Positions 18,051-27,466 of a stretch of 64,000 bases of DNA are shown here, piece by piece; positions within the stretch are counted from its first letter, which is position 1; every line of letters begins with the position of its first letter. The notes under the pieces are model-generated. The model saw only the letters and a list, made by a program, of their open reading frames with translations, was not told the DNA's origin and did not search any database. Location of the stretch: positions 1-64,000 of the forward strand of contig JZRA01000068.1 in the NCBI GenBank assembly GCA_001567485.1. Reading direction: 5' to 3'. The translations under genes were made by a program, and so were the position numbers. The DNA is from Chloroflexi bacterium OLB13. GTDB lineage: Bacteria; Chloroflexota; Anaerolineae; Aggregatilineales; Phototrophicaceae.

Positions 18051-19079
18051 ATGAACGGAATGAAGGTGCTGGTCACAGGCGGGGCAGGGTATATCGGAAG
18101 CCACGTAGTCTATCGGTTGATCGAGCGCGGGCACGAGGTCACAGTGTTCGATAATCTGAGCGCGGGACACCGGCAGGCGGTGCACCCGAAGGCGAAGTTC
18201 GTGCAAGGCGATCTACTCGACATGGCGGGGCTGACGGTGGCCTTTGACGTCAATCAGCGTGACGGCGCGTCTCCGTTCGATGGCGTGCTGCACTTCGCGT
18301 CGCACATTCAGGTCGGCGAGTCGATGCGTGACCCGTTCAAGTATCTGCGTGACAACGTCAACGCCACGACGAACCTGCTCGAAGTGTGTACCGCGACCGG
18401 CGTCGACCGCTTCATCCTGTCCTCGACCGCCAACCTATACGACGCGCCCAAACGGATCCCGATCACCGAGGACGAGGCGCTGATCCCCGGCAGTGTGTAC
18501 GGCGAGACGAAGTACATCGGTGAGCGCTACCTGATGTGGATGGAACGCATCTACGGCATGAAGTACTGCTGCTTGCGCTACTTCAACGCCAGCGGCGCGC
18601 ATCCGGACGGCATCATCGGCGAGGATCACCGCCCGGAGACGCACCTGATTCCGCTGGTGATTCAAGTGGCGCTGGGCCAACGTCCGCACGTTGACGTGTA
18701 CGGCACCGACTACGACACGCCGGACGGCACGGCGATCCGCGATTACGTGCATGTGACCGACTTGGCCGACGCGCACATTCTGGCGCTGGAGGCGCTCAAG
18801 GACGGCAAGAGCCGGGTGTACAACCTCGGCAGCGGCAGCGGCTATTCGGTGCTGGAGGTGATCGAGTCGGTGCGCCGCGTGACCGGCCATCCGATCCCGG
18901 TCAAGGACGCGCCGCGCCGGGCGGGAGATTTACCGCGCTTGGTGGCGGACAGCACGCGCATCAGCGCCGAGCTGGGCTGGGAGCCGGAATACGACAACCT
19001 CGACCGCATCGTTGAAACGGCATGGAAGTGGCACCAGAGCCATCCCGAGGGGTATGGGGGGCAGGGCCTCCGGGTATAA
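18051..19079 (+). CDS. galE: UDP-glucose 4-epimerase
   Basis: A protein of 342 residues of the extended short-chain dehydrogenase family, interconverting UDP-glucose and UDP-galactose. The NAD-binding GGAGYIG is at about 10-16, the catalytic Ser in SSTANLY at about 124-130 and YxxxK in YGETK (Tyr150, Lys154). The substrate-binding RYFNASGA and the late motif [15 protein letters not shown] are present. Length is typical. A second ATG three codons in could also be used. The product would feed exopolysaccharide or cell-envelope sugar synthesis. A precise hexose specificity cannot be read from sequence. Confidence 0.92.
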   Translation: MNGMKVLVTGGAGYIGSHVVYRLIERGHEVTVFDNLSAGHRQAVHPKAKFVQGDLLDMAGLTVAFDVNQRDGASPFDGVLHFASHIQVGESMRDPFKYLRDNVNATTNLLEVCTATGVDRFILSSTANLYDAPKRIPITEDEALIPGSVYGETKYIGERYLMWMERIYGMKYCCLRYFNASGAHPDGIIGEDHRPETHLIPLVIQVALGQRPHVDVYGTDYDTPDGTAIRDYVHVTDLADAHILALEALKDGKSRVYNLGSGSGYSVLEVIESVRRVTGHPIPVKDAPRRAGDLPRLVADSTRISAELGWEPEYDNLDRIVETAWKWHQSHPEGYGGQGLRV

Positions 19080-19107
19080 TCACGGTATCCGTGTGAGGAC
19101 TCCTGCG

Positions 19108-19382
19108 ATGACCCTTGACGCGATTCTTGAGGAGATCAAGGCGCTGCCCGTCCGTGAACGGAAGCCGTTGATCCAGCGCATTATCGACTCACTGCCCGAT
19201 GATGGTGCGGCCCCACCGACACTCCGCCGGAGCATTGTTGAACTACGCGGACGGAACAAAGAGATTGGGCAGGGGATCGACGCGAGACGTATGTTGATTC
19301 CATGCGGAGTGAATGGGCCGAGGTGCGCCGCAATCAACCGCGCAGTCGAAGCGACGTGGAGGCGGCACAAGAACCGTTGTAG
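19108..19382 (+). pseudogene. antitoxin-like small protein (frameshifted), no toxin found
   Basis: ATG at 19108. The start (MTLDAILEEIKALPVRERKP) and middle (ELRGRNKEIGQGIDA) resemble small antitoxins of Chloroflexota and Cyanobacteria that pair with PIN-type toxins. After about 19280 the frame should shift to read ETYVDSMRSEWAEVR and end at TAG 19380-19382. Length mod 3 fits one lost base. The stop overlaps an AGGAG-like site, but the short frame that follows ends after 15 codons and no PIN toxin is visible. It may be an orphan or a decayed antitoxin. Confidence 0.5.
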
Positions 19383-19451
19383 GAGATATGGGGTATACAA
19401 GTCCTATCCGACAAAGGCTTGCGCTTCTGACCTGAGTGCAGCGAGGAATGA

Positions 19452-20114
19452 ATGAACCCACAACCGCTAACCCGCGATATCTTAAAGATCGAGGCGCGGG
19501 AATTCGCAATCCACTTGAGTCAACGACAGATTCCGCAACTCTACGGTATCACAGATGGGAAGGCAGTAGGAACTTACGTGGAACACGGTTTCCGGGACTA
19601 TTTGTTAACACGATACCAAATGGCTTCAGGAAATTCCGCACACGGGATTGATTTCCCTGAGTTGGATATCGACTTGAAGGTGACTTCGATTAAGCAACCG
19701 CAGTCGTCGTGCCCCTATCGAAGCGCGAGTCAGAAGGTGTATGGGTTAGGCTATAGCCTTCTGGTATTCACTTATTCCAAAGTTGACGAGTTGGATACAT
19801 CCGCATCAACCCTCATCATCAACCACGTGCTCTTTATTGACGCCAAGCGCACCGCAGACTTTCAGACAACCGCCGCACTACTGGGAATACTGGAGAGAGG
19901 TGGTAATCACGACGATATTGTTGCGCTTCTTGAGGAACGAAATCTCCCTCTTGATGAGATAGGTAGAGATCAGCTAGCGACGAGAATTCTAAGGCAACCA
20001 CCGGTACAGGGATACCTTACAATGAGTAATGCTCTCCAATGGCGTCTTCAATATGGCCACGCCATCACCCAATCCGCTGTACTTGACTCGGGAGTGGAGA
20101 ACCTTCTTGTCTAG
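19452..20114 (+). CDS. probable type II restriction endonuclease
   Basis: A protein of 220 residues with lower GC than its neighbours. It contains a PD-(D/E)xK-like core: GIDFPELDIDLKVTS, where Asp, Asp and Lys are suitably spaced, followed by a Ser/Gln-rich stretch and VYGLGYSLLVFTY. It overlaps the start of a DNA methyltransferase gene by 86 bases, and that pairing is the main reason for the call. Recognition sequence unknown. ATG at 19452 has AGCGAGGAA upstream. It is probably horizontally acquired. Confidence 0.7.
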   Translation: MNPQPLTRDILKIEAREFAIHLSQRQIPQLYGITDGKAVGTYVEHGFRDYLLTRYQMASGNSAHGIDFPELDIDLKVTSIKQPQSSCPYRSASQKVYGLGYSLLVFTYSKVDELDTSASTLIINHVLFIDAKRTADFQTTAALLGILERGGNHDDIVALLEERNLPLDEIGRDQLATRILRQPPVQGYLTMSNALQWRLQYGHAITQSAVLDSGVENLLV

Positions 20115-21684
20115 GGAATTTGGAGATTTTCAGACACCGCGTCGACTTGTGAAAGAAGTCGTTGCATGTCTCAGGGAGTCCGGAAAACGCTGGGATCGAC
20201 TACTAGAGCCGACGTGCGGCGTTGGCAACTTCATCTTGGGAGCAGTTGAAGGACACCTGCTGAGCGATGGCGCAAAAGTGATTGGGATTGAACTTCAACA
20301 GCGTCACTTCGTAAAAGCGTGCTGCCTCAACGAACACGCTCTTGGCAGTCAGTTCGATCTGTTTAACACAAGTATCTTCAATGTCGATCTGAGTTCTCAA
20401 CTAGAATGGCCTCACAAGGGGAAACTTCTGGTACTTGGTAATCCCCCTTGGGTTACAAACTCCGAACTCGGTGCTTTATCGAGCGATAATGTGCCTACAA
20501 AGCGTAATCTCAAGAATCTAAACGGTCTGGATGCGATCACGGGTGGGTCAAATTTCGACATAGCCGAGTCTATATGGCTAAAACTCATCGATGAACTCAA
20601 GGATGAAGAACCTACCATCGCGATGCTATGCAAGACTTCGGTAGCACGCAACATTATTGAGTATGCTTCGCGAGGCAAATTGCCAATTGCTAGTGCCTTG
20701 ATTCGGAAGATCGATGCCGCGAAGTGGTTCGGAGCGTCTGTAGATGCGTGCCTATTCGTGGTTGAAGTAAGCCGAAATGCCCATGCTTTGAGTCAAGTTC
20801 CTGTTTTTCGAGACTTGAAGAGTACGAGTCCGGAACACGTCATTGGTGTACTAGACCGCGGACTGATAGCAGATCAGCGCTCATATAGCGAAGTGCGCAT
20901 CGTAGAGGGTAGCTTTCCATTTCAATGGCGACAAGGCCTTAAGCACGACGCGGCAGACGTTATGGAACTCACTTGGCAGCGAGACGGATCGCTGCGGAAC
21001 AAGCTCGGTGAACCTGTCCATATCGAGTCGGACTTTGTATATCCGCTGCTAAAGAGTTCAGACGTCGCCCATGCACGTACAACAAGAATTGAACGTGCTG
21101 TCATTGTTACCCAGACCTTCGTGGGAGAATCGACAACGCCTCTATCAACCAACGCTCCGCGATTGTGGGCTTATCTACAGAGCCACTCCCAAGTCTTTGA
21201 GCGTAGGCGCTCCTCAATCTATCAAGGTAAACCAGTATTCTCAATCTTCGGCATTGGACCCTACTCCTTTGCTCCTTTCAAGGTCGTAGTTTCGGGTATG
21301 TACAAGTCGCCGAAATTCGTCGCGATCGGTCCATATGGACAGCGCCCAGTTATGATGGACGACACATGCTATTTTGTTCCCTTCGAATCGGCTATGGAGT
21401 GCGCGATAACGGCAACGCTGCTCAACTCAAGCCCCTGTAGACAGTTTCTAGAGTCAACAATGTTCCGCGATGGGAAGCGACCGATCACGAAGAAACTACT
21501 GCAACGCATTAGCCTTGATGGGTTGGCTGAGCTGGCGAGTTCTGATGAACTACGGAATCAGTCCACTGACCTAGCTAGTCACCTTCTACATGATAAGGCC
21601 GCGACTAACCTTGAAAGTTGGGACGCGGCCTTAGGTTCGTTGACATTAAAGCAACCGTCTCTGTGGGGAGTAGATTCGCCCTGA
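20029..21684 (+). CDS. N6-adenine DNA methyltransferase (type II modification enzyme)
   Basis: A protein of 551 residues (ATG 20029, alternative ATG 20053). The SAM motif I is EPTCGVGNF at about 61-69, motif II GIELQQRH and motif IV VLGNPPW (NPPW, an N6-adenine methyltransferase hallmark). The FGDFQTP segment is typical of M.TaqI-like gamma-class enzymes. The C-terminal 250 residues would recognise the target (YPLLKSSDV, FVPFESAMECAITATLLNSS). It protects host DNA from the overlapping endonuclease. GC is about 50 percent, well below the flanks. Confidence 0.88.
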   Translation: MLSNGVFNMATPSPNPLYLTREWRTFLSREFGDFQTPRRLVKEVVACLRESGKRWDRLLEPTCGVGNFILGAVEGHLLSDGAKVIGIELQQRHFVKACCLNEHALGSQFDLFNTSIFNVDLSSQLEWPHKGKLLVLGNPPWVTNSELGALSSDNVPTKRNLKNLNGLDAITGGSNFDIAESIWLKLIDELKDEEPTIAMLCKTSVARNIIEYASRGKLPIASALIRKIDAAKWFGASVDACLFVVEVSRNAHALSQVPVFRDLKSTSPEHVIGVLDRGLIADQRSYSEVRIVEGSFPFQWRQGLKHDAADVMELTWQRDGSLRNKLGEPVHIESDFVYPLLKSSDVAHARTTRIERAVIVTQTFVGESTTPLSTNAPRLWAYLQSHSQVFERRRSSIYQGKPVFSIFGIGPYSFAPFKVVVSGMYKSPKFVAIGPYGQRPVMMDDTCYFVPFESAMECAITATLLNSSPCRQFLESTMFRDGKRPITKKLLQRISLDGLAELASSDELRNQSTDLASHLLHDKAATNLESWDAALGSLTLKQPSLWGVDSP

Positions 21685-21717
21685 GATGGCTGTGAAAGCC
21701 TCCGCTTGATTTCCTAC

Positions 21718-23619
21718 CTAATCCTCCAGCGCGCTGGTGTCCCCTTCCGGCTGACCGAGCGCCCGCGCTTTGAGCACGCGCCGCATGATCTTTCCGCTGC
21801 GCGTCTTGGGTAACGCCGGCACAAATTCGATCTTGCTCGGCACCGCAATCGGCCCGACCTCGTGACGGATGTGCGCCTTGAGCGTCTCGGCCAGTTCGTC
21901 GCTGGGCTGTTGACCGGCCACCAGAATGCAGTAGGCGTAGATGATGTGCCCGCGCACGTCGTCGGGAATGCCGATCACCGCCGCTTCCGCCACCGCCGCA
22001 TGGCTGACGAGGCCGCTTTCGACCTCTGCTGTGCCGAGCCGATAGCCGCTGACCTTGATCACGTCGTCCATGCGCCCGATCACCCAGATATAGCCGTCTT
22101 CGTCGCGGCGCGCGCTGTCCCCAGAGAAGTACCAGCCCTCATGGGAGAAGTGGCTCCAGTACTGTGACACGTACCGGTCGGGATCGCCCCAAATCGTCCG
22201 CAGCATCGACGGCCACGGCTGTTTGATGACCAGCAGACCGTCCTCGGTGGGGCCGCACGGTCTGCCTTCCTCGTCCACGACATCCACGATGATGCCGGGG
22301 AACGGACGGGTCGCGCTGCCGGGCTTCAGGGGGACAACCGGCAGCGGTGTGACCATGAATCCGCCGGTCTCAGTCTGCCACCATGTGTCCATGATCGGGC
22401 AGCGTTCACCGCCGATCACGCTGTAGAACCAGCGCCACGCTTCAGGGTTGATCGGTTCGCCGACGCTGCCGAGCAGGCGCAGACTGGAGAGATCATGCTT
22501 GCGGGGCAGCTCGTCGCCGTGGCGCATGAGGCCGCGAATGGCGGTCGGCGCGCAGTACAGAATCGACACCTTGTACTTCTCGACCACCTGCCACCACCGG
22601 TCATGGCCGGGAAAGTTCGGCGCGCCCTCGTAAATGACGCTGGTTGCCCCGAGGATCAGCGGCGCGTACACGATATAGCTGTGTCCGGTGATCCAGCCCG
22701 GATCGGCGGCGCACCACCAGATGTCGTCTTCTTTGATGTCGAACACCCAAGACAGCGTGACCGAGATCAGCAGCTGATAGCCAGCCTGCGTGTGCAAGAT
22801 GCCCTTCGGTTTGCCGGTCGTGCCGCTGGTGTAGAGGATGAACAGCGGGTCTTCGGCATCCATCTGCACCGTCTCGGCCTCCGGGCTGGCGGATGCCATC
22901 ACATCGTGCCACCACTGGTCACGGCCTGAGGTCATGTTGACTGCTTGACCGGTGCGCTTCACGCAGACGACGTGTTCGATGGTCGACGACCGCGCGACGG
23001 CGGCGTCGGCGATGTCCTTGAGCGCGACGATCTTGCCGCGCAGCCACGCGCCGTCACAGGTGACCATCACGCGGCTTTTGGCGTCGTCGATACGGTCGGC
23101 CAGTGACTGCTCGCTGAACCCGCCGTAGACCACGCTGTGCATCGCGCCGATCTTGGCGCAGGCCAGCATCGCGACGATGATCTCTGGCACGCGGCCCATG
23201 TAGATCGTGACGATATCGCCCTTCTTGACCCCGAGACTCTTGAGGACGTTGGCGAACTTACATACCTGTTCGTTCAGCCAACCGTAAGTGATCTCGCGCG
23301 AATCGCCGGGTTCACCTTCCCAGTAGTAGGCGATCCGATCCCCTTTGCCGGCGGCGATGTGCCGGTCGAGCGCATTGTGGACGACGCTGATTTTCCCGCC
23401 GACGAACCACTTGAAGAACGGCGCGTTAGACCGGTCGAGCACTTTTTCCCACGGGGCGAACCAGTCGAGGGTCTCGGTGGCGCGCTTGGCCCAGAACGCT
23501 TCAATATCACGCGCGGCCTCAGCGGAGAGGGCTTCATAGTCCTTGATTTTCGCGGCTGCTTTCACGGCCTCGGAGGGGTACACCCACTCGGAAGTGTGCA
23601 GCGTAAATTCGTCGCTCAT
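21718..23619 (-). CDS. acsA: acetyl-CoA synthetase
   Basis: A protein of 633 residues, usual length. It activates acetate with ATP and CoA. The adenylate-forming motifs are clear: YTSGTTGKPKG at about 270, WWQTETGG, YFSGDSARRDEDGYIWVIGR and the C-terminal PKTRSGKIMRR, whose Lys is the acetylation-controlled catalytic residue. The N-terminal ACAS domain begins near VYPSEAVKAAAKIKDYEAL. The next minus-strand gene upstream is proline dehydrogenase, 50 bases away, so the two may share a transcript. Confidence 0.96.
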   Translation of the reverse strand: MSDEFTLHTSEWVYPSEAVKAAAKIKDYEALSAEAARDIEAFWAKRATETLDWFAPWEKVLDRSNAPFFKWFVGGKISVVHNALDRHIAAGKGDRIAYYWEGEPGDSREITYGWLNEQVCKFANVLKSLGVKKGDIVTIYMGRVPEIIVAMLACAKIGAMHSVVYGGFSEQSLADRIDDAKSRVMVTCDGAWLRGKIVALKDIADAAVARSSTIEHVVCVKRTGQAVNMTSGRDQWWHDVMASASPEAETVQMDAEDPLFILYTSGTTGKPKGILHTQAGYQLLISVTLSWVFDIKEDDIWWCAADPGWITGHSYIVYAPLILGATSVIYEGAPNFPGHDRWWQVVEKYKVSILYCAPTAIRGLMRHGDELPRKHDLSSLRLLGSVGEPINPEAWRWFYSVIGGERCPIMDTWWQTETGGFMVTPLPVVPLKPGSATRPFPGIIVDVVDEEGRPCGPTEDGLLVIKQPWPSMLRTIWGDPDRYVSQYWSHFSHEGWYFSGDSARRDEDGYIWVIGRMDDVIKVSGYRLGTAEVESGLVSHAAVAEAAVIGIPDDVRGHIIYAYCILVAGQQPSDELAETLKAHIRHEVGPIAVPSKIEFVPALPKTRSGKIMRRVLKARALGQPEGDTSALED

Positions 23620-23669
23620 GGCGGTACCTTTCTATGTAAGTCTACTAATGTGGATGGTTCTCCCTGACT

Positions 23670-24595
23670 TTAGCGAGAGAACAGACTTTTGGCAAAGAAC
23701 CAAAGGTTTGCGGGGCGCTCGGCAAGGCGGCGCATCAGGTAGGGATACCACGCTTCCCCGTATGGAACATAGACGCGCACCTGAAACCCTTCGGCGGCCA
23801 GCTCGTGTTGACGCTGCGGCCGGATTCCGTACAGCATCTGGAATTCAAAGCGGGCAGGCGGGACGCTGTGCGCAGTGATACTTGTTTTAGCGGCGGCGAT
23901 CATCTTCTCGTCATGGGTGGCGATGCACAGATAGGCGGGCAGCGGTGCGGCAAGGTACTCGTCGACGATCTCGCGGTACTGCTCGTCCACGTCGCTCTTC
24001 TCAGGAAAGGCGACGGTCGGGGGTTCGAGGTAAGCGCCCTTGCACAGGCGGATGTGAGAGCCTTCGCCGGCCAACGCGCGCATGTCGTCCTTGCTGCGAT
24101 ACAAATAGCTCTGGATCACGGTACCAACGTTCGTGAACGCGTACTCGTCGCGCAGCGTGCGATAAATGCGCAGTGTGCGCTCGGTGTACTCCGATGACTC
24201 CATGTCAATCGTTACCGGGATGTTACCTAGCGACTGCGCCAACGAGAGGATATCGCGCATATTGCGAAGGCACAGGTCTTCGCTGATGTCGAGGCCAAGC
24301 TGTGTCAACTTGAGCGAGACGCTGGCTTTGAGCGCGTCAGCGGCGACGGCGTTGAGGAGGGCGACGTACTCGGCGACGACCGCTTTCGTCTCGGCTTCGT
24401 TCAACACGCTTTCGCCGAGATAGTCGACGGACACCAGCAGCCCCTCGGCGTTCAGCTTACGGGTCACGTCGATGACTTCGGCGCGCTTTTCACCCGCGAC
24501 GAAGCGCCGGGCCACACGGCGTGCAAGGAAGAATCGCGACATCAACGCACGCGCCAACGGGCGGCCGAAAGATAGAGCAGAAAACTGCGCAGCAT
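23670..24595 (-). CDS. proline dehydrogenase (frameshifted near the start)
   Basis: It oxidises proline to pyrroline-5-carboxylate with FAD. Visible: LVSVDYLGE, SVSLKLTQLGLDIS, TIDMESSEYTERTL, GSHIRLCKGAYLEP, ATHDEKMI, FQMLYGIRPQRQ and the C-terminal RVYVPYGEAWYPYLMRRLAE, RPAN. The true start is ATG 24595 (GAGGGG at 8 bases, -10 TATAAT at 24634-24639). It encodes MLRSFLLYLSAA, the usual N-terminus, but in another frame. A lost base in the GGG run at 24559-24561 would connect it to PLARALMSRFFLARR. An in-frame ATG at 24632 is too close to the -10 box. Confidence 0.88.
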
Positions 24596-24672
24596 ACACA
24601 CCCCTCGCACGCGGAAGCCAGCGAATGTGCATGATTATACGGAGTGTTGCGCCAATTCGGGAGACGCGACGA

Positions 24673-25530
24673 TCAGATTCCCGGTTTTCGGCCGTTCATG
24701 CTCACCGGCAGCATATACGCCGCCTGCAGCCGTGATTGCAGCGAGTCGCGGTCAACGCGGGACGTCAGATCAAAGCTGAGCGGCGAGACCGACACCAACC
24801 CTTCGTGGAGCACGGTGTAGATGTCGCTGTCAGGCTCGGCTGTCGACGGATCGAGGTTCTGCGCGTAGCCGACCGTACCATCGACTGTCAGGTCGCGCCG
24901 CGGCGGCCGCACCGGCCAGAACAGGCGCTTGCGGCTGATCCGCGTGACCTTCCACGGCGTGTTAGGCGTCGCGCGCGCCGGCACCTCGACCTTGAGCGCA
25001 TCGACATCGACCGGCCGTTCGCTGCTGTTGAGCATCCATTCGCCAAACATGCGAACGAAATACGCCGCCGTGCTGAAGTCGACCTCACGCGAGTATGTCA
25101 GGTGCAGATCTTTGGGGACTTGCAGCGACGCGGCGACCGCCGGGATTCCGAGACACGCGGCTTCGAGCGTCGCGCCGACGGTGCCGCTGATGGTGACGCC
25201 GTTGCCGACATTTTCGCCGTAGTTGATACCGCTGACGACCAGCGACGGCCAGCGCGGAGCAATCTCATACACGCCGTGCTGCACCGCTTGCGCCGGCGTG
25301 CCGTTCACCGCGTAGCCGGTGATCTCACGGCCCGCGATAGTCAGGGTGCGCTCAGCGATATTGCCCCGGCTCGTGATCGGCAAGCTGCGCGCCGTGCCGC
25401 TTTGTTGTTCGGCAGGGGCGACGACCAAAATATCGGCGACATCCGCAAACGCGCCGGCGGATGCCCACAGGCCGGGCGAGTTGATACCATCATCATTGGT
25501 GAAGAGAACTAAAGGACGTTGAGTTGACAT
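24673..25530 (-). CDS. surE: 5'/3'-nucleotidase SurE
   Basis: A protein of 285 residues. Metal-binding NDDG is at about 12-15 and SGINYGENVG in the middle. APAEQQSGTARSLP and the AVNGTPAQAV segment are typical of SurE. The enzyme dephosphorylates nucleoside monophosphates and exopolyphosphate. The C-terminal third follows the family's longer versions. It lies 41 bases upstream of the proline dehydrogenase start region on the same strand. Confidence 0.92.
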   Translation of the reverse strand: MSTQRPLVLFTNDDGINSPGLWASAGAFADVADILVVAPAEQQSGTARSLPITSRGNIAERTLTIAGREITGYAVNGTPAQAVQHGVYEIAPRWPSLVVSGINYGENVGNGVTISGTVGATLEAACLGIPAVAASLQVPKDLHLTYSREVDFSTAAYFVRMFGEWMLNSSERPVDVDALKVEVPARATPNTPWKVTRISRKRLFWPVRPPRRDLTVDGTVGYAQNLDPSTAEPDSDIYTVLHEGLVSVSPLSFDLTSRVDRDSLQSRLQAAYMLPVSMNGRKPGI

Positions 25531-25671
25531 TGTTGATCCTAAATCCGCAAGCGCTGGAAAGAAACGCCACCCGCGGGTTCCCCCAGCATAAGTCCAAATG
25601 TTAAATCGCGTGTATTAAAGATCCTTAAACATGACGCGGCGGTGGTGTGATTCCTGCGCTGCAAGCGTGTA

Positions 25672-26781
25672 TCAACCCGGCCGCTGATCGCGCCAGATGG
25701 GGACGTTGCCCAGCGTGCGCGATACGTAAAGCGCGGCGTTGGACAGCGGGGTGTCGGCATCGTCGTCAGCCATCGGTTCGACGACGTTCTTCAGCTTGTG
25801 TCCGTTCTTCGCGCCGAGGTCGAGTTCATCCTCGATGGTCAGCAAGTGCCTGAACGTTTCAGGGCCGACGCGCAGGTTGATCTCTGCGTGCTGCGACATG
25901 AGGCGCTTGCCGCGATGACTCAGCACTTCCGAGACGTACACGCTGTCGATGACGCGCGAAGGCACTGCCCATGTCGTGCGCCGTCCCAACCGCGCAGAGA
26001 TGGAGGACGTGGCGGGATCGACCACGATACGCGTTGGCTGGCGCGCGATCTCGACGATGTTCTTGATGACTAGAAGGATCAGTATGACTGCGACGAAAAG
26101 GCCCATATACGGCAGCAGATGGGGCGCGGGCAGCAGTGTTCCTGCGTTAGGCAGGGCGAGGTCAACGGTCAGCGACAGCACCGAAACGGCGATGAATGCG
26201 ACCGTCCACAAGCCGTACCAGATGATGCGGCCGATACGACTGCGGCGCCAGCGGGCCGCCAGCGCAAATTCCAGCGCGTCGCCGGATTGATGGAGTTCCC
26301 ACGTGCCGAGATCAATAGGAAGCGGCGGCAGCGGTGCTGGCTCTGCCGGCGTGTCATCGCTTGGCAGCGCCTTCGGCGGGATGACCTTGAGCGGCAGACG
26401 CGTGACCCGCGCAAGCGCCTGCGCGACCCGATTGGCGGCGAGGCTGTGCTGCGCGCCGTCTTCGTCATGCCAGCGCGCCAACTCCACCCAGCGCGACTTC
26501 CGCTGTTCGGCGATTTCCGGCTTGACCACGAATCCAAGCTGCCACGCCATCAGCGCAGGTGACCAGCCCAGCACGACGCTTTTGAGTTCGTGTACACCGA
26601 CGCCGCCTGCTGGCAGCTTCTGCAGCCGGTTGAACTGCGGGCTGGAGGTCAGCGTCCCATCGATGACCGCTTCGAAGATGACCCTGCGCAGTCCATCCGT
26701 CAAATCGACCGCCACCCAGCGATCTGGATGAAGCTCAACGGACACGGATTGATCTGCGCTGATAATGGTGAACTGCGACAT
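25672..26781 (-). CDS. membrane protein with two central helices, function unknown
   Basis: A protein of 369 residues: a soluble beta-rich N-terminal domain (about 1-170), two membrane helices (about 195-215 and 228-248) and a second soluble domain with a PH-like look (IVVDPATSSISARLGRRTTWAVPSRV, split here at a natural strand boundary). No catalytic motif is visible. It is divergent from dtd, 116 bases away. The architecture suggests a cytoplasmic-facing membrane sensor or scaffold, but this is only a guess. Confidence 0.65.
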   Translation of the reverse strand: MSQFTIISADQSVSVELHPDRWVAVDLTDGLRRVIFEAVIDGTLTSSPQFNRLQKLPAGGVGVHELKSVVLGWSPALMAWQLGFVVKPEIAEQRKSRWVELARWHDEDGAQHSLAANRVAQALARVTRLPLKVIPPKALPSDDTPAEPAPLPPLPIDLGTWELHQSGDALEFALAARWRRSRIGRIIWYGLWTVAFIAVSVLSLTVDLALPNAGTLLPAPHLLPYMGLFVAVILILLVIKNIVEIARQPTRIVVDPATSSISARLGRRTTWAVPSRVIDSVYVSEVLSHRGKRLMSQHAEINLRVGPETFRHLLTIEDELDLGAKNGHKLKNVVEPMADDDADTPLSNAALYVSRTLGNVPIWRDQRPG

Positions 26782-26897
26782 AACGCGATAACTCTGTGGC
26801 GGGAATGGACAAACAACGCTTGAAGAAGCGGTCGCTATTATCGCACAATCGCAGATGATGACCAGTTGAAGTTACTCCACGGGGAATCGAGGCGACA

Positions 26898-27362
26898 TTG
26901 CGCGTACTGCTGCAGCGCGTCACACAGGCACAGGTAACGGTTGGCGGCGAGATCACCGGCGCGATCCAGCACGGGTTCGCGGCGCTCGTCGGGATCACTC
27001 ATACCGACACCGAGGCCGAGGTCGACATCCTCGCTCGCAAAACAGCGGTGCTGCGTGTGTTCGATGACGAGGCTGGCAAGATGAACCGGTCGATTCTGGA
27101 TGTCGGCGGGTCGGTGCTGGTGGTGTCGCAGTTCACGCTGTATGCCGATGCTAAGGGCCAGCGCCGTCCTTCGTATCTGATGGCCGCACGGCCAGAGCAA
27201 GCCGAGCCGTTGGTTGCGTTGTTCTGCCGCAAACTGCGCGAGCAAGGCATCCTCAAGATCGAGACCGGTGTGTTCGGGGCGATGATGCAGGTACACATCG
27301 TCAATGATGGCCCGGTGACGATTTGGCTCGACAGCGCCGACCACGGACGCGCAGCAACGTAA
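26898..27362 (+). CDS. dtd: D-aminoacyl-tRNA deacylase
   Basis: A protein of 154 residues that hydrolyses D-aminoacyl-tRNA and recycles mischarged tRNA. Hallmarks: MRVLLQRVTQAQV at the start, the SQFTLYADAKGQRRPS motif and the cross-subunit motif NDGPVTIWLDS at the end, a slight variant of the usual N-x-GPVT. TTG start with GAGG seven bases before. Normal family length. Confidence 0.93.
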   Translation: MRVLLQRVTQAQVTVGGEITGAIQHGFAALVGITHTDTEAEVDILARKTAVLRVFDDEAGKMNRSILDVGGSVLVVSQFTLYADAKGQRRPSYLMAARPEQAEPLVALFCRKLREQGILKIETGVFGAMMQVHIVNDGPVTIWLDSADHGRAAT

Positions 27363-27466
27363 CGGCGATGTGCGAACTTCGATTCACGGCGCGAATTGCC
27401 CGTGACCTTGGCCCGTGTTTGAACGTATACTGAGTCGTGACTTACGCAGCGAGCAAGGGTTACTAC

